This document shows, piece by piece, positions 23,501-34,829 of a stretch of DNA of 64,000 bases. The DNA is taken from the NCBI GenBank assembly GCA_023101725.1, contig JALJCO010001445.1, positions 1-64,000 on the forward strand, given 5' to 3'. The stretch comes from Atherinomorus stipes. Lineage: Eukaryota > Chordata > Actinopteri > Atheriniformes > Atherinidae. The notes below the pieces were generated by a model. It saw only the letters and a program-made list of their open reading frames with translations, did not search any database and was not told the DNA's origin. The position numbers were made by a program, and so were the translations under genes. The first letter of the stretch is position 1, and every line of letters begins with the position of its first letter.

Positions 23501-24620
23501 CCAGTTCAGAAAAAAAAAGTTGTCACTTTAATAATCATTTCAGCAAAGTATTTTTTTTCCTGTACATTTTACAGTGATAATGTTGAAAAGAAGCACTATG
23601 CAAAGTTTGCCTGTCAAATTTAAACTTTCCTTAATTACTGTAGCTTATTGGCTCTATGGATAGATCATAATTAAAGTTAGGAAAGGTCAGATGATGCAAA
23701 TGTCAACACTTTTAAATTTCCACAAGCTTCTGTGAGCACCTTCCTTGCACTTTGTAAATTGAAATAATTAATTACTTCAAAGTAGGAAAAATATTAAACT
23801 TGTATGGTGTGTCAGATACTCTTGTTCTCAATTTATACCATTAAGAAATGGTAGTTACAGTCACGTTAAACTGCAGGTCTAGGGCAGTGGTCCCCAATGT
23901 TTTTCTTGATTTTGCTTGATTTAAGCACAATTATTGTAGTCCTTGATTAAATGCACAATTTTGCAGGGTTTAAAGTATAACAGCGTCATGTTGGATTTCC
24001 GGTGTGCAAAGTTAATGCTGCAAGACGGAGAGACAGTTTAAACATTTTATGTGTGCATTAAAGGTGCATTGTACAAGTTCAAATCTTAAATACTATTCTT
24101 TTCTTTCCTCCTCATGCTCTAACAACTGCCTGATGTGTAGAACACAGATATTGGTAGACTGGACACAGTACTGTGGAGTCCCAGTAGGCTGACGTCCGAC
24201 AGCGGCGCTATCTTGAAGCAGACGACCCCGTGATACACTGTTTATTATAATACAAGCTTTCGGACATAAATATCTGTTTTCCTTGAATATTCTGAAGTTG
24301 TAGTGGTATAGTTATTATCATATAAGACTTAAAATTTATACACCCGGGTTAAAGTCTTGCAAGAAACATGTTTTTTCTTCCTCAAATGCCCATCAGAAAG
24401 CATATTTATCATCAGACATGACGAATTTTAACATTCCTGTCAGTTCATTTGTTATTAATTTTGGTTTCATGGCCATATGTTAAAAGATTAGGCCTATGAA
24501 AGAAATATATTTTCTCAATAGGACAATATCAACTTTAAAGGTAAATACAGTCCTCAAAATTATACATACCCTCCAATGAAAGAAATGCTAAATTCACAAT
24601 ACTTATTCAAATAACAAACT

Positions 24621-24628
<8 letters not shown>

Positions 24629-24651
<23 letters not shown>

Positions 24652-24652
24652 C
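24629..24652. repeat. Poly-A run
   Basis: About 24 A residues after 'AAACTAAAATTTAA', possibly the tail of a retroposed sequence inside the host element. Confidence 0.8.
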
Positions 24653-24829
24653 CTAAATAAAATTTTGTAAAAACAAAATATTGTTTTTATAACTGTAGGC
24701 TGGATAATGTTGAGGAAATTTTCATCGGCAATGCTGTAGTCCCACTCTGTGTTTGGTCAGTCGACCGCTTTCAGATGGCTGCCAGATTTGCCGTCAGAAA
24801 GGGGAGAGGGACAAATCTAATCTCTGCAG

Positions 24830-24910
24830 ATCAGTGGTGGCGACAGCGGCCCAGGTGGTAGAGCAGGTCGGCCAATGATCAGAGGATCGGCGGTTCAAAT
24901 CCTGATCCCC
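24830..24910 (+). repeat. tRNA-like SINE head
   Basis: 'GGTGGTAGAGCAGG' resembles a pol III box A and 'GGTTCAAATCC' a box B (consensus GGTTCGANTCC), about 40 bases apart, as in a tRNA gene. No cloverleaf with a good acceptor stem can be drawn, so this is a tRNA-derived SINE or relic, not a tRNA. Confidence 0.5.
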
Positions 24911-25394
24911 CAGCCGTGCAAAAAGCTGTGCATTCTCGTTTGTCTGGCTGCACCGGTGTTGTGTATTCTGCCACCCCATGTTCGTGCATGTCAAGACAAC
25001 ACTGATTGCTGCTAAAAGATGGATAACGCCTCTCAAACCCCAACTCCGACTCCAGTAAGACAAAGAAAAAAAGTTTTGTCTTGTGAAACAAAAGCCCCTT
25101 TCAGACTTCCACTGGAAAGCAGTTATATTGCAGACTCTGTCCTTTATAATGCCTGCATTCAGACATGCAATCCGCTCTTTTACCTCGGAGATGACCTCGG
25201 ACATGTACCGGCTGGACCCCATGTCTTAAGAGTGGAACTGTTGAGGCGCGTCGTTTTGGCTGAATGCCCAAAGAAATGTTCCGGACAGAGTTTAAGGGAG
25301 AGTGGCGCTGTGCTGACTTTTCCACAACATTTCCTGATGTCTGAAAGCACGATAAGTCCGCAACGAAGCGGCATGTTTAAAAAGACGAGTCTGT

Positions 25395-26808
25395 TTAAAG
25401 GAGCTGTATCATGCTTTTCAAATGTTCCAAAAGTCAAATATAGGCATTTATAAGCTAGATATGTTCCCATCGTTACTATAGAAACTAATTTGGTGTTAAA
25501 TATTAGTTTTTCTATGCGTCTAATTTCCAACACGGAAGTAAGATGGCTGACTGTACTGAACCGCGGAGCTCTCGACCAATTGCAGCATCTTTTACGCCCA
25601 TTTCATGACGTCGCCCCGGAAGAGACACTTATTCTGAAGGGTCACAGAATTGTCTGTAGCACCGGCACCGGCAGCTCTCATGTGGATGTTGGTAGTAAAC
25701 ATTGATGGATAATTCCTCCGATCGACGGGATAAAACAGACCAGCCTGTTATGGAGCTGTATGCGCGCGACCCAGAGTCTGATATGGAGTTTGAAGTATAC
25801 GCAGTACCACAGAAGTACCACAGAGACCCCTGACAAGCAAGTAATTTAGCGAACAAATCATAGGCTAACAGTTAGCGCTGAGCTAAGCAGCACTCACATG
25901 GATCTTGTAAACATTGATGGATAATCGGACTCCGATCAACGGGATCAAACGGAGCAGCCTGTTATGGAGCTGTATGCGCTCGACCCAGAGTCTGATATGG
26001 AGTTTGAAGTACACGCAGTACCACAGAAGTACCACAGAGACCCCTGACAAGTAAGTAAATTAGCAAACAAATCATAGCCTAACAGTTAGCATTGAGCTGA
26101 GAGATGTGTTGACTCACCAGTGTTGTGGTCTGTCCATGCGCGTTTTTATAGCAGGAACTGCGTCAGGTTTCAGAAGTAATCCCAGAGAAAAAAAAACACT
26201 TTACTGCCCGAGATTCATGAAGTTGTCAGGAGTGAAGTTCACACACAAAGTTGAGGTTTTATTCCCCTGCTCCTGAAGTTAAAATCCAACCACTTCTGGC
26301 AAGTCGATTCATCCAGTACAACAAATACACTCCCACGCTGAACATAACCACGCTGAACGTAACTGCATTTTCCCCAACTTGCTGTCCTCTAGAGCTTAAA
26401 AAAAAAAGAAAAAAAAAAGGAAGAAAATTCTCCTGAACTCTGGAGCAAACGTCTGTTAGCTGATGGCTGCTTGTCTCTGAGGAAATCTTCCTGCAGGTGT
26501 TAGTTTCTTCCTCAGAGAGTGTGTATCGGATTCTCTGAGTTTCTGTTCAACACAGGGCATCTTGCTACGATACTGAGCGTGCGCATTTGGACTTTCGTGA
26601 TTGGTGCCACGTTCATACGTAACGGGGTGGGTAGTCAGCTGTTTGCAGGGAGGTAGCACTTGGTTTAAATATTCATGTAGATTACTCAAATATGCATGAA
26701 TGAAGAAAAATAACAACTTAAATCATTTCTTGATGAGGAAATAACACACTGACATGCTGAAAAGCTCTTAAAGGAGCCCTACCATTTTTCATGATAGGGC
26801 TCCTTTAA
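25395..26808. mobile_element. Second TTAA-flanked element, nested one level deeper
   Basis: TTAA at 25395-25398 and 26805-26808. The left end AGGAGCTGTATCATG matches the right end read backwards, AGGAGCCCTATCATG, with two mismatches in 15. The right terminus is a palindrome with a second TTAA at 26768-26771. The body holds a 209-bp tandem duplication (25702-26101). Short minus-strand frames have no known motif. It belongs to the same broad TTAA class as 33618-34389, which begins AGGAGTGATGACA. Confidence 0.75.
25702..26101 (+). repeat. Tandem duplication, ~209-bp unit
   Basis: 'ACATTGATGGATAATTCC' at 25702 recurs as 'ACATTGATGGATAATCGG' at 25911, and the following ~190 bp is nearly identical ('GTATGCGCKCGACCCAGAGT', 'GCAGTACCACAGAAGTACCA'). 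Unit 1 has an open 42-codon frame from the ATG at 25708 containing ELYARDPESDMEFEVYAV. In unit 2 the frame is broken just after its ATG. Product unknown; the acidic tract recalls leader regions of transposon proteins, which is only an impression. Confidence 0.8.
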
Positions 26809-27043
26809 AAAGCGGATGAACTGTACCACTCATGTTCTGCAATGCAAGTCTAAAAACAGCTATAGAGAACCAAACTAGAGTTTGACCGGCGCCAGAGTAA
26901 GACTGGAGAACTGAGCAGCTTTTTTCCCCCCTTTTTTTTAAAATGGAGGAAGCTCCAATCTGCTCTAGGAATAAAGCGGACCTGCAGTTGGCTTTCTTGT
27001 TATAACCCGGTAAATGCAATGTATGACAGAAAAAAGGATGCAC

Positions 27044-29385
27044 AAGATAAGATAAGAAAAACCTTTATTTGTCCCACAATGGGGAAATTTGCAATTCTGC
27101 AACAGCACACATACAGTGGACCAGTCTGGCCAAAGGTATAGACAGAAAAATTTACAAACATAGACAAGGATAGATTAAGATAAATAGAATAAGTTAAGTA
27201 GACTACACAGGAATTTTAAAAAACACAACAATGAATAAATAATGAATGAGTGTAGTAATTTTGCAGACAAATGGGTGTTTACTATATATGAATATTCATA
27301 AATAAATAACAGACTGGTGTGTATTGTTAATTGCAGCATAAAGAAATTATTGCACATAATAGTTATAAAGTATTACACATGATCCAAAAGTGATAGTGAC
27401 AGATACAAAGGCTGCACTGGTGAAACTGAGTCTTTAGATGTGCTGATTGTAAAGTCTGATAGCAGCCGGGAGGAAAGACCTGCAGTATCTCTCCTTCACA
27501 CAGCGAGGGTGGATCAGTCTGGCACTGAAGCTGCTCTCCAGACCTGTTAGGATGTCCTGTAGGGGGTGGGACTCATGGTCCAGCATGGATGTCAGCTTTG
27601 CTAGGACCCGTTTGTCTCCGACCACCTGCACCAAGTCCAGAGGACAGCCCAGGACAGAGCTGAACTTCCTGATGACTTTGTCCAGCTTCCTCCTCTCCCT
27701 CTCTGTGATGCTGCTGCTCCAGCAGACCACTCCGTACAGGACGGCTGATGCCACCACAGAGTCATAGAAGGTCCTCAGGAGGACCCCCTTGACTCCAAAA
27801 GACAGCAGTCTCTTCAGGAGGTAGAGACGGCTCTGACCATTCCTGTACAGGGCGTCTGTGTTGTGAGTCCAGTCCAGTTTATTGTTCAGGTGAACACCCA
27901 GTTACTTGTAAGAGTCCACTCTCTCAATGTCCATTCCCTGGATGTTCACCAGTGAGGGGCCGGCAGACCGGTGTCTGCGAAAGTCCACCACCATCTCCTT
28001 GGTTTTCCCCGCATTGATCGGGAGGCGGTTTTGCTGACACCAGTCCACAAAGTCCTGCGTCAGTCCCCAGGACTCCACGTCGTCGTCCTCGGTGATCAGA
28101 CCAACGATCACAGAGTCATCTGAGAACTTCTGCAGAACACAGCCGTCCGTCTTGTGTCTGAAGTCTGCAGTGTAGAGGGTGAACAGAAAGGGGGCCAAGA
28201 CAGTCCCCTGGGGGGCCCCCACACTGCAGGTCAGCAGGTCAGACACACAGTCCCGGGATCTCACAAACTGGGGCCTGTTTGTGAGATAATGCAGGATCCA
28301 CTCGGCCAGATGACGGTCCACCCCAGCCCTCTCCAGTTTGGCTTTCAGAAGCACCAGCTGGATGGTGTTGAAGGCACTGGAGAAATAAAAAAACATGATT
28401 CTCACAGAGCTGCCGGGCTTCTCCAGGTGAGCCAGAGCACGATGTGACAGGAAGATGACAGCATCCTCTGCTCCATTTCCAGGCCGGTAGGCGAACTGCA
28501 GCGGATCCATGTAGGCTCCCACCGTGGAGCTGAGGTGTCCAAGGATCAGTCTCTCCAGTGTCTTCATCAGATGGGACGTGAGAGCCACTGGCCTGTAGCT
28601 GCTGAGCTCTCTGGTGTGCAATGTTTAAGGCACTGGTACCATGCAGGAGGTCTTCCAGAGCTGTGGTACCACCCTCAGCTTGAGGCTCAGGTTGAAGACA
28701 TGCTCCAAAGCTCTGCACAGGACCTGAGGAGCCTTGAGCTGATGCTGTCTGGTCCAGCAGCTTTCTTGGCCTTGATCTTCCTGAGCTCTGTTCTCATCTG
28801 TGCTGTTGTAAAGGAGAGGGGTGGGCAGGGCTCAGGGCTGGGAGGATGGATGAGTCCAGGGAGCTGAGAGGTAGCTTGATGTTAGAATGAGCCAGAGGTG
28901 CGAAGTGCTGAGGGAGGTAGACCAGGTGCAGAGGTGTCTGAAGGCAGCTGCGTGGGGGGAATATGGGTGTCTGATCAAACCTATTAAAATGCAGGTTTAG
29001 ATCATTTACCCACTTCAGATCCCCCTCAGTCTGTGAATGGGGGGTTTTGAAGCCTGAGACAGTTTTCAGGCTTCTCCACACCCCACTGATGTTCTGTTTC
29101 AGCTGCTCCTCCATCTTCTTCCTGTAGTTGTTTTTCCCCTCTCTGATCTTTCTTCTTAGCTCCTTCTGTACAGTCCTCAGCTCTTCTTTGTTCCCTGATC
29201 TGAAAGCTCTCTTCTTTTCCTTCAATGGAGCTTTAATTTCAGGGGTCATCCATGGCTTGTTGTTTGAGAAGCACCGCACTGTCTTAGAGGGGACAGTGTT
29301 CTCAAAACAGAAATTTATGTAGTCCATGATGCAATCTGTCATGGCATTAATGTCCTCCCCATGAGGGTCACAAAAAACTTGCAAT
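27044..29385 (-). mobile_element. L2-like LINE, 5'-truncated
   Basis: The minus-strand element starts inside the region between endonuclease and reverse transcriptase and ends with a 3' UTR reading 'CCCCATTGTGGGACAAATAA' and an AAGAT-type tail at 27044. It sits inside the TTAA element, whose sequence resumes at 29386 and is contiguous in the 45-kb copy. The 5' truncation and simple-repeat tail are normal for target-primed reverse transcription. Clade: RT sequence style suggests L2/Jockey superfamily, with Rex1 not excluded. Confidence 0.9.
27434..29385 (-). pseudogene. LINE ORF2 reverse transcriptase, inactivated
   Basis: From 29385 the frame gives NNKPWMTPEIKAPLKEKKRAF-type linker sequence. 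After a frame change near 28650-28790 the RT core follows (28621-27902): SSYRPVALTSHLMKTLERLI, QFAYRPGNGAEDA, GAPQGTVLAPFLFTLYTADF and KFSDDSVIVG. The first catalytic Asp is lost: motif A reads FYFSSAFNT where FDFSSAFNT is usual. At 27902-27904 a TAA replaces the Tyr of the expected YKYLGVH, and the same frame then continues to 27434 through GVVCWSSSITERERRKLDK and RHPRC-like sequence. The protein would copy the element's RNA at a nicked target; a missing catalytic residue, a stop and a frameshift rule that out. Confidence 0.9.
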
Positions 29386-29979
29386 GCTAAGTTTTTAGCA
29401 TGGAAATGTGGCGATATGACAGCCATATGACTGTTCCTGGGGAAGAGATACATTCTAGCCACTTGTTACATTTAGTTGATGCAGTAGTTTTATAAGGTAA
29501 TCGTGGTCTCAGCCTCTGAATTTGGATATTTGAACCACAAACCAGCATTACCCTGCTGTTACCGTTAGCATACAGTTCATCGGTTTACTCAATGATCAAA
29601 CCATAAACAACTTGCAGATTTATAACTATTACCTCAGTAGACATTGTGACTCTAACTCTGGGCTCAGACTGAGTGCTGCGCGGATAAAACTGAAAACCAA
29701 CACAGTCAAAGCAGCTCAGTCGTGTGCATGACATTACGACTTGTTGCCAGAAGGGGCATGCTTCTGGGAAAAAAAGCTAGAACTTGTGCTGTACTCTTTT
29801 AATGGGAGCCAGTGTCAAGTTGAGTTCATCCGGTATAAAAGACATAGCCTGGCTTTCAATTTAGCACATAACTGTCCAATCAGACATCAAGGTTTTGGAT
29901 TTTTTTTTTTTTTTCATAAGTTATAATAGGGTTTTTTAATCCTGCCTCTGTTGGTCTCTCTCTCTCTCTCTCTTTCTGT

Positions 29980-30286
29980 CTTCTCCACCTCAGCCGGTCA
30001 AGGGAGATGGCTGTTGTACCTGAGCCAGGTTCTGCCAGAGGTTTTTCCTCCCTGTTAAAAGGATGTTTTTCTTCCCACTGTTGCCACTACTCCGTGCTTG
30101 CTCAGGATGGGGGATTGAACCGGATCAAGTCATGATTCAATCCTATCTGTTGGTTTCCTCAGCTAGGCTATTATGAATTTGACTTAAGTTTCTCTGTCTG
30201 TTACTGTAAGCGCACTGAGATGATATTGTCATGAAATGAAGCTATAAAAAAAATCTAAATTGAATTGAATTGAATTGAACTGAAAA
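29980..30286 (+). repeat. Dispersed fish repeat with (GAATT)n tail
   Basis: Contains 'CTGAGCCAGGTTCTGCCAGA', 'TTGCTCAGGATGGGGGATTG' and a tail 'AATTGAATTGAATTGAATTG' near 30260, preceded by 'CGCACTGAGATGATATTGTC'. I recognise this combination as a high-copy teleost repeat with a LINE-like 3' tail. A (TC)n tract lies at 29956-29974. Confidence 0.65.
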
Positions 30287-30367
30287 GAGCCAGCCCACCC
30301 ATGACCCAGGACATCGCCACCACTGGAGATCATCCAGATCAAGAGCCCAGGGTCCATTCCACAGCTA

Positions 30368-31494
30368 CACTATATTACCAAAAGTATTTGCTCACCCATC
30401 CAAATTATGGTAATTAGGTGTTCCAATCACTTCCACAGCCACAGGTGTATAAAATGAAGCACTTCGGCATGCAGACTGTTTTTACAAATATTTGTGAAAG
30501 AATGTGTCGCTCTCAGGAGTTTAGTGAATTCTAGTGTTGAACTGTGATAGGATGCCACCTGTGCAACAAATCCAGTTGTGAACTTTCCTCACCCCTAAAT
30601 ACAGTATTCTATAGTCAACTGTCAGCTGTATTATAAGAAAATGGTTTATTTGAGAAAGGCAGCAACTCAGCCACGAAGTGGTAGACCATGTAAACTGACA
30701 GAGTGGGATCAGCAGATGCTGAAGCGCATAGTGCGAAGAGGTTGCCAACTTTCTCCATCACTACAGACCTCCAAGCTTCATGTGGCCTTCAAATCAGCTT
30801 AAGAACAGTGTGCAGAGCTTCATGGAATGCGTTTCCATGATGGAGCAGCTGCATCCAACATCACCAAGTGCAATGCAAAGCATGGGATGCAGTGGACTCT
30901 AGATCAGTGGAAGCATTCTGGGTTTGGCGGTTGCCAGGAGAATGGTACTGACCGCATTGTGCCAAGTGTAAAGTTTGGTGGAGGGGGGTTGTGTTGTGGG
31001 GTTGTTTTTCCCTTAGTTCCGGTGAAAGGAACTCTGAATGCTTCAGCATACCAAGACATTTTGGACAATTCCATGCTCCCAACTTTGTGGGAACAGTTTG
31101 GAGCTGGCCCCTTCCTCTTCCAAAATGACTGTGCACCAGTGCACAAAGCAGGTCCATAAAGACGTGGATGACAGAGTTTGGTGTGGAGGAACTTGACTGG
31201 CCTGCACAGATTCCTGACCTCAACCCGATAAAACACCTTTGGGATGAATTAGAGCGGAGACTGAGAGCCAGGCCTTCTCGTCCAACATCAGTATGTGACC
31301 TCAAAAATGGGCTTCTGGAAGGGTGGTCGAAAATTCCTATAAACCTTGTTGGCAGCCTTCCCAGAAGAGTTGAAGCTGTTCTAGCTGCAAAGGTGGACCA
31401 ACATCATATTGAACCCTATAAATTAAGAATGGGATGTCATCTAAGCTCATACATGAGTCAAGGCAGGTGAGCCAATACTTTTGGCAATATAGTT
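30368..31494 (+). mobile_element. Tc1-type transposon, 1.1 kb
   Basis: TA at 30366-30367 and 31495-31496. The left end CACTATATTACCAAAAGTAT and the right end read backwards (AACTATATTGCCAAAAGTAT) are inverted repeats. The flanks join naturally across it. A fragment of the same family is at 62312-62470. Confidence 0.9.
30790..31470 (+). pseudogene. Tc1 transposase remnant
   Basis: Recognisable in pieces: MRFHDGAAASNITKCN and KFGGGGLCCGVVF (30827-31159) with FLFQNDCAPVHKA, where the Asp is the second catalytic residue. After a frame change, DWPAQIPDLNPIKHLWDELE (31168-31470) contains the Glu motif of the DD34E triad, followed by LPRRVEAVLAAKV. The N-terminal DNA-binding part upstream has several stops. 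Not functional. Confidence 0.85.
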
Positions 31495-31649
31495 TATATG
31501 GCTGCAGTGCAAGTCACTCAGCCACCCAAAAAAGGACAATCACTGTGGTAAAGCCCCTGTAAGCTAAGCAGGCAAGGCCCCTAGCATGCAGGGTCCCCAT
31601 GATGAAAACGCTGTAGCTAAAAATGTTAAACAGCAAGAACAAATAGAAG

Positions 31650-32030
31650 CAAAATTAAAATATAAATAAGGATAAATAAATATAAATAAGGCTTAAATAA
31701 TGTAACCAAACAACCACAAAAATAGGCAGGCTTAAATTAAAATAGAAAAGTAGCCAACCAAAACAATTGATAAATGAATGATTACATAAATAAATTAAGT
31801 TAAATTAAAAGCAAGTTAAAAAGGTGGGTCTCGAGCCTCTTCTTAAAAGCATCAACAGTATCTGTAGCTCTGAGGTTCTCTGGCAGACTGTTCCACAGAC
31901 GAAGACCATAATGATGGAATGTGGCTTCATCGTGAGTTTTAGTTCTCACTCTAGGAACGACTAAAAGGCCGGTACCAGAGGACCTGAGGGTCCATGAGGG
32001 TTCATAGTTTAAAAGCAAGTAAACCATTAT
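31650..32030 (-). mobile_element. LINE 3' end (ORF2 C-terminus)
   Basis: Minus-strand frame 32027-31800: VVPRVRTKTHDEATFHHYGL then RLWNSLPENLRATDTVDAFK and KRLETHLF. The 'RLWNSLP' C-terminal region is typical of L2-type fish LINEs. An AT-rich 3' UTR lies below 31800. The 5' part is missing. Confidence 0.75.
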
Positions 32031-32920
32031 GATAAACCATTAAAATAACATACCAATAAAACCTTTAAAATACAAATACCGACAGAAACGGGCTGTACAT
32101 TTCTGTAGGTATTTCATTGATGGAATCGTGCAGGATAAAGTTACTAGCATACAGCCTTCTTAAACTACTCAGCTAGCGCCACAAGTTGTTAATCTCACCA
32201 AAGCACACTGTTCATGGACCAAAACTAATAGGACACATTAATCACTGAGGTGTGGTGTACACAAATAGCCTTTGTTTTTGATTAAAGATAAAAAAAAAAA
32301 AAGTATATTGTTGTATAGCAGAGTTTGATGATCCAATCAGTCGGTAATTTTGATTTTCATAAGCAAGTGCTGATTTTATTTTGGCAATCACAGACTGTCC
32401 AGATAATGCCCAAACCCCTGTGCTCTTGGGTTCCCACCAGGGGGGACGGGGACCCCAGGATGGGAATCATTGATTGGAGGACCTGGATCTGGACTGCATC
32501 CTAGAAAAGGATGCAGTCTTGTTTAACTTTAAAAAAATAACTTTTTGTAACTGGTTTTAAGTATGCAGCGGGGAAAAAAGTATTGAATGCGTCAACATTT
32601 TTCTCAGAAAATATATTTCTAGTAGAGCTACTTGGGCAACAACCCAAGTAATGCACACATACAAAGAAATCCTAACATTTATGTCCATAAACTAAATTAT
32701 GTGTAATATAGTGAAATGACACAGGGAATAAGTACTGAACACATGATGAAATGGAGGACAAACAGATCTGGAGAGACAAGATAGCAGCTGGAGTCTGTCA
32801 GTATTTAGAAAGTAATCCTGTTCCCTATCAGTGCAAAATAGTATCAGCTGGTTTAGTCCTGACTGATGCCTTTAAAAAAGTTTCTCATCACCAAGGTGTC
32901 AGACAAGAAGCATTCCATGA

Positions 32921-34615
32921 TGGGTAAAAGCAAAGAGCTGTCTAAAGACCTACACAACCTTATTCTTGCATAACACAATGAAGGCATTGATTCCAGGTGC
33001 ATTTCTAAACTTCTGAAGGTTCCAGTGAGCACCACTGGGGTCATCATCCTGAAGTGGAAAGAACACGGCATCATCACAAAGTGGCCACAGCCAGGTGCTC
33101 CTCACAAGATTTCAGACAGAGGAGTAAGAACAAAAATCAGAAAGGTTCTCCAACAGCCCAGGACCGCTCGTGGAGAGCTTCAGAAAGACCTGGAATCAGA
33201 AGGTACAGTTGTTTCAGAGAAAACAAGAAGTAATGCACTCAACCGCCATGGCCTTCATGCACCCACACCACGCAAGACTTCCTTTCTGAAGAAAAAGCAG
33301 GTTGATGCTGGTTTGAAGTTTGCAACACATCTGGACAAACCAATTACATTCTGGAAAACATAGTCTGGTCAGATGAGACCAAAACTGAACTCTTTGGATG
33401 TCATAAGACACAACATGTTTGAAGGAGAAATGGTACCACACTTGACCCCCAAAACATGATAGCAACAGTGAAGTTTGGAGGAAGGATGAATGAATGGAGA
33501 AAAGTAGAGAGACATTCTGGAACAGAATCTGCTGCCATCTGCTGAAGATGAAAACAGGCTGGATCTTTCAGCAAGACAACCATCCATAGCACACAGCCAA
33601 GGAAACACTCAACTCGTTTAAAGGAGTGATGACATAGCAGTTAAAAACTAGTTTATGTTGTTGGCATTACTTTATATGTAAATACTCCAAAGAAAAAAAC
33701 GTCATTTTTTACAGCGGAGTATTGTTTTGAAACGCCAGACCTCACTTCCTCAGTAATACAGTTGGGTCCGGTGATGATATGGAGCTTTACCCGGAGACCA
33801 CGTTGACTTCATTTTGATTGGCTACACCTTATTTGGAGAATTTAGGTCAAGCTGCGATCGGAGTTTGCTAAAGGCTAACTGCTAGCAACATGGGCACTTT
33901 AGACAGTGTGAGCTACGTTTATCAGACAAGACAGCATTTAGAAAATAAATAAACTTACAGGTAATGACAAGGTTGTGGCCGCCTCCTTCAGTGTTGCTGC
34001 AGAAGTTTTCTTTTAAATCCATTTGTTTGAAAATCCAGACCTGACTGCACAGAAGTTACTACTAGCTCCATACACTAAGCTGAATCAGACTGGGAGGGGA
34101 GGGGGAGCGGACGGTGCATAAACTGTTAGGAGAGAGAGAGGGGGGCGCTGTTTACTTGATAGTGTGCTCTTATTGGAGCAATTAAATTACGTAGAATGAT
34201 AGAACTACGTAGAATGATAGCCTGCTGTCTGATTCAACTGTTTCTGAGCAGAGAGACAAAGCTGACAGACCATAAACAGGAACTTTAATACTCACTCTGG
34301 ACATTCACATGGCCTCATCAGTGCACAATAGATCATATTATACACCGAAAACCCCAGAAAAGTGAAATTTGATGTCATGGCACCTTTAAGAAGAAGAAAA
34401 TAAAGCTGCTAGAATGGCCCAGTAAATCACCCGACCTGATAGAACTGAAGATCTGAGTTCACTGAAGAGACCCCCGGAACCTTGAGGATTTGAAGGCAGT
34501 TTGTGTGGAAGAATGGACCAAAATCCCACCTGAGCAACGTATTCCACTGGTTTCTCCATACAGGAGGCGTCTGGAGGCTGAAATCACCAACAAAGGTTTT
34601 TGTACTAAGTATTAA
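32921..34615 (+). pseudogene. Tc1 transposase, split by insertion and stops
   Basis: Starts MMGKSKELSKDLHNLIL, with an in-frame stop shortly after. It continues VPVSTTGVIILKWKEHG (HTH region) and RTARGELQKDLESEGTVVSE to LKFATHLDKPITFWKT, where a stop precedes the expected 'VWSDETK' (nucleotides 'TAGTCTGGTCAGATGAGACC' at 33361). The DPKH region is recognisable around 33570-33610 only in shifted frames. The coding sequence is then cut at 33618 by the TTAA element and resumes at 34390 with 'GCTGCTAGAATGGCCCAGTA', the 'LLEWPSQS' region. Dead several times over. Confidence 0.8.
33618..34389. mobile_element. 764-bp TTAA-flanked element inside Tc1
   Basis: TTAA at 33618-33621 and 34386-34389. The left end AGGAGTGATGACA matches the right end read backwards, AGGTGCCATGACA. 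It contains 'GGCTAACTGCTAGCAACATG' and a (GA)n stretch near 34130, and a 20-bp direct repeat, 'TACGTAGAATGATAG'-centred, at 34190-34220. No transposase frame. Confidence 0.8.
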
Positions 34616-34829
34616 ATAAATTTCAGTAAGTGTATTCAATACTTATTCCCTGTGCCATTTCACTATTTTGCACATAATTTCATTTATGTTAGGATTTCTT
34701 TGTATGTGTGCATTACTTGTGTTGTTGCCAACACATGGTGAAAATTTCATGTCAATAGCTCTACTAGAAATATATTTTCTGAGAAAAATGTTGAAGTGTT
34801 CAATACTTTTTTCCCCTGCTGTACGCATA

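Larger units (their letters stand above)
25094..26862. mobile_element. TIR element nested in the 24-kb TTAA element
   Basis: The host element stops after 'CTTGTGAAACAAAAG' and resumes at 'AGAGAACCAAACTAGAG', as shown by the uninterrupted copy at 45.9 kb ('GTGAGACAAAGAGAACC'). Between them, the left end CCCTTTCAGACTTCCACTG and the right end read backwards (CTGTTTTTAGACTTGCATTG) form imperfect inverted repeats. No transposase frame. Boundaries are good to a few bases. Confidence 0.6.
24058..29802 (+). mobile_element. TTAA-flanked element, Kolobok-like, carrying several insertions
   Basis: TTAA at 24058-24061 and 29799-29802. The left end AGGTGCATTGTACAAGTTC matches the right end read backwards (AAGAGTACAGCACAAGTTC) at 13 of 19 bases. 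Copy 2 at 45400-46274 lies on the opposite strand and reads continuously where this copy is interrupted. Element segments are 24062-24230, about 24910-25093, 26863-27043 and 29386-29798. The rest is inserted DNA. Peptide traces RQRKKVLSCETK (25058-25093) and MEEAPICSRNKADLQLAFLL (26943-27002) belong to one ancestral frame split by an insertion. TTAA alone does not separate Kolobok from piggyBac. Confidence 0.75.
32564..34821 (+). mobile_element. Tc1-type transposon carrying a TTAA element
   Basis: TA at 32562-32563 and 34822-34823. The left end TGCAGCGGGGAAAAAAGTAT and the right end read backwards (CAGCAGGGGAAAAAAGTATT) continue as ~200-bp inverted repeats through 'GAAATATATTTCTAGTAGAG'-type sequence. 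Removing the 764-bp insert leaves about 1.49 kb, the usual Tc1 size. Confidence 0.9.

Noticed and set aside
24830..24910. A functional tRNA gene
   Set aside because: Boxes A and B are recognisable but acceptor and anticodon stems do not pair; treated as a SINE head.
28154..28867. Plus-strand frames of 97-110 codons
   Set aside because: Antisense of the LINE reverse transcriptase on the minus strand.
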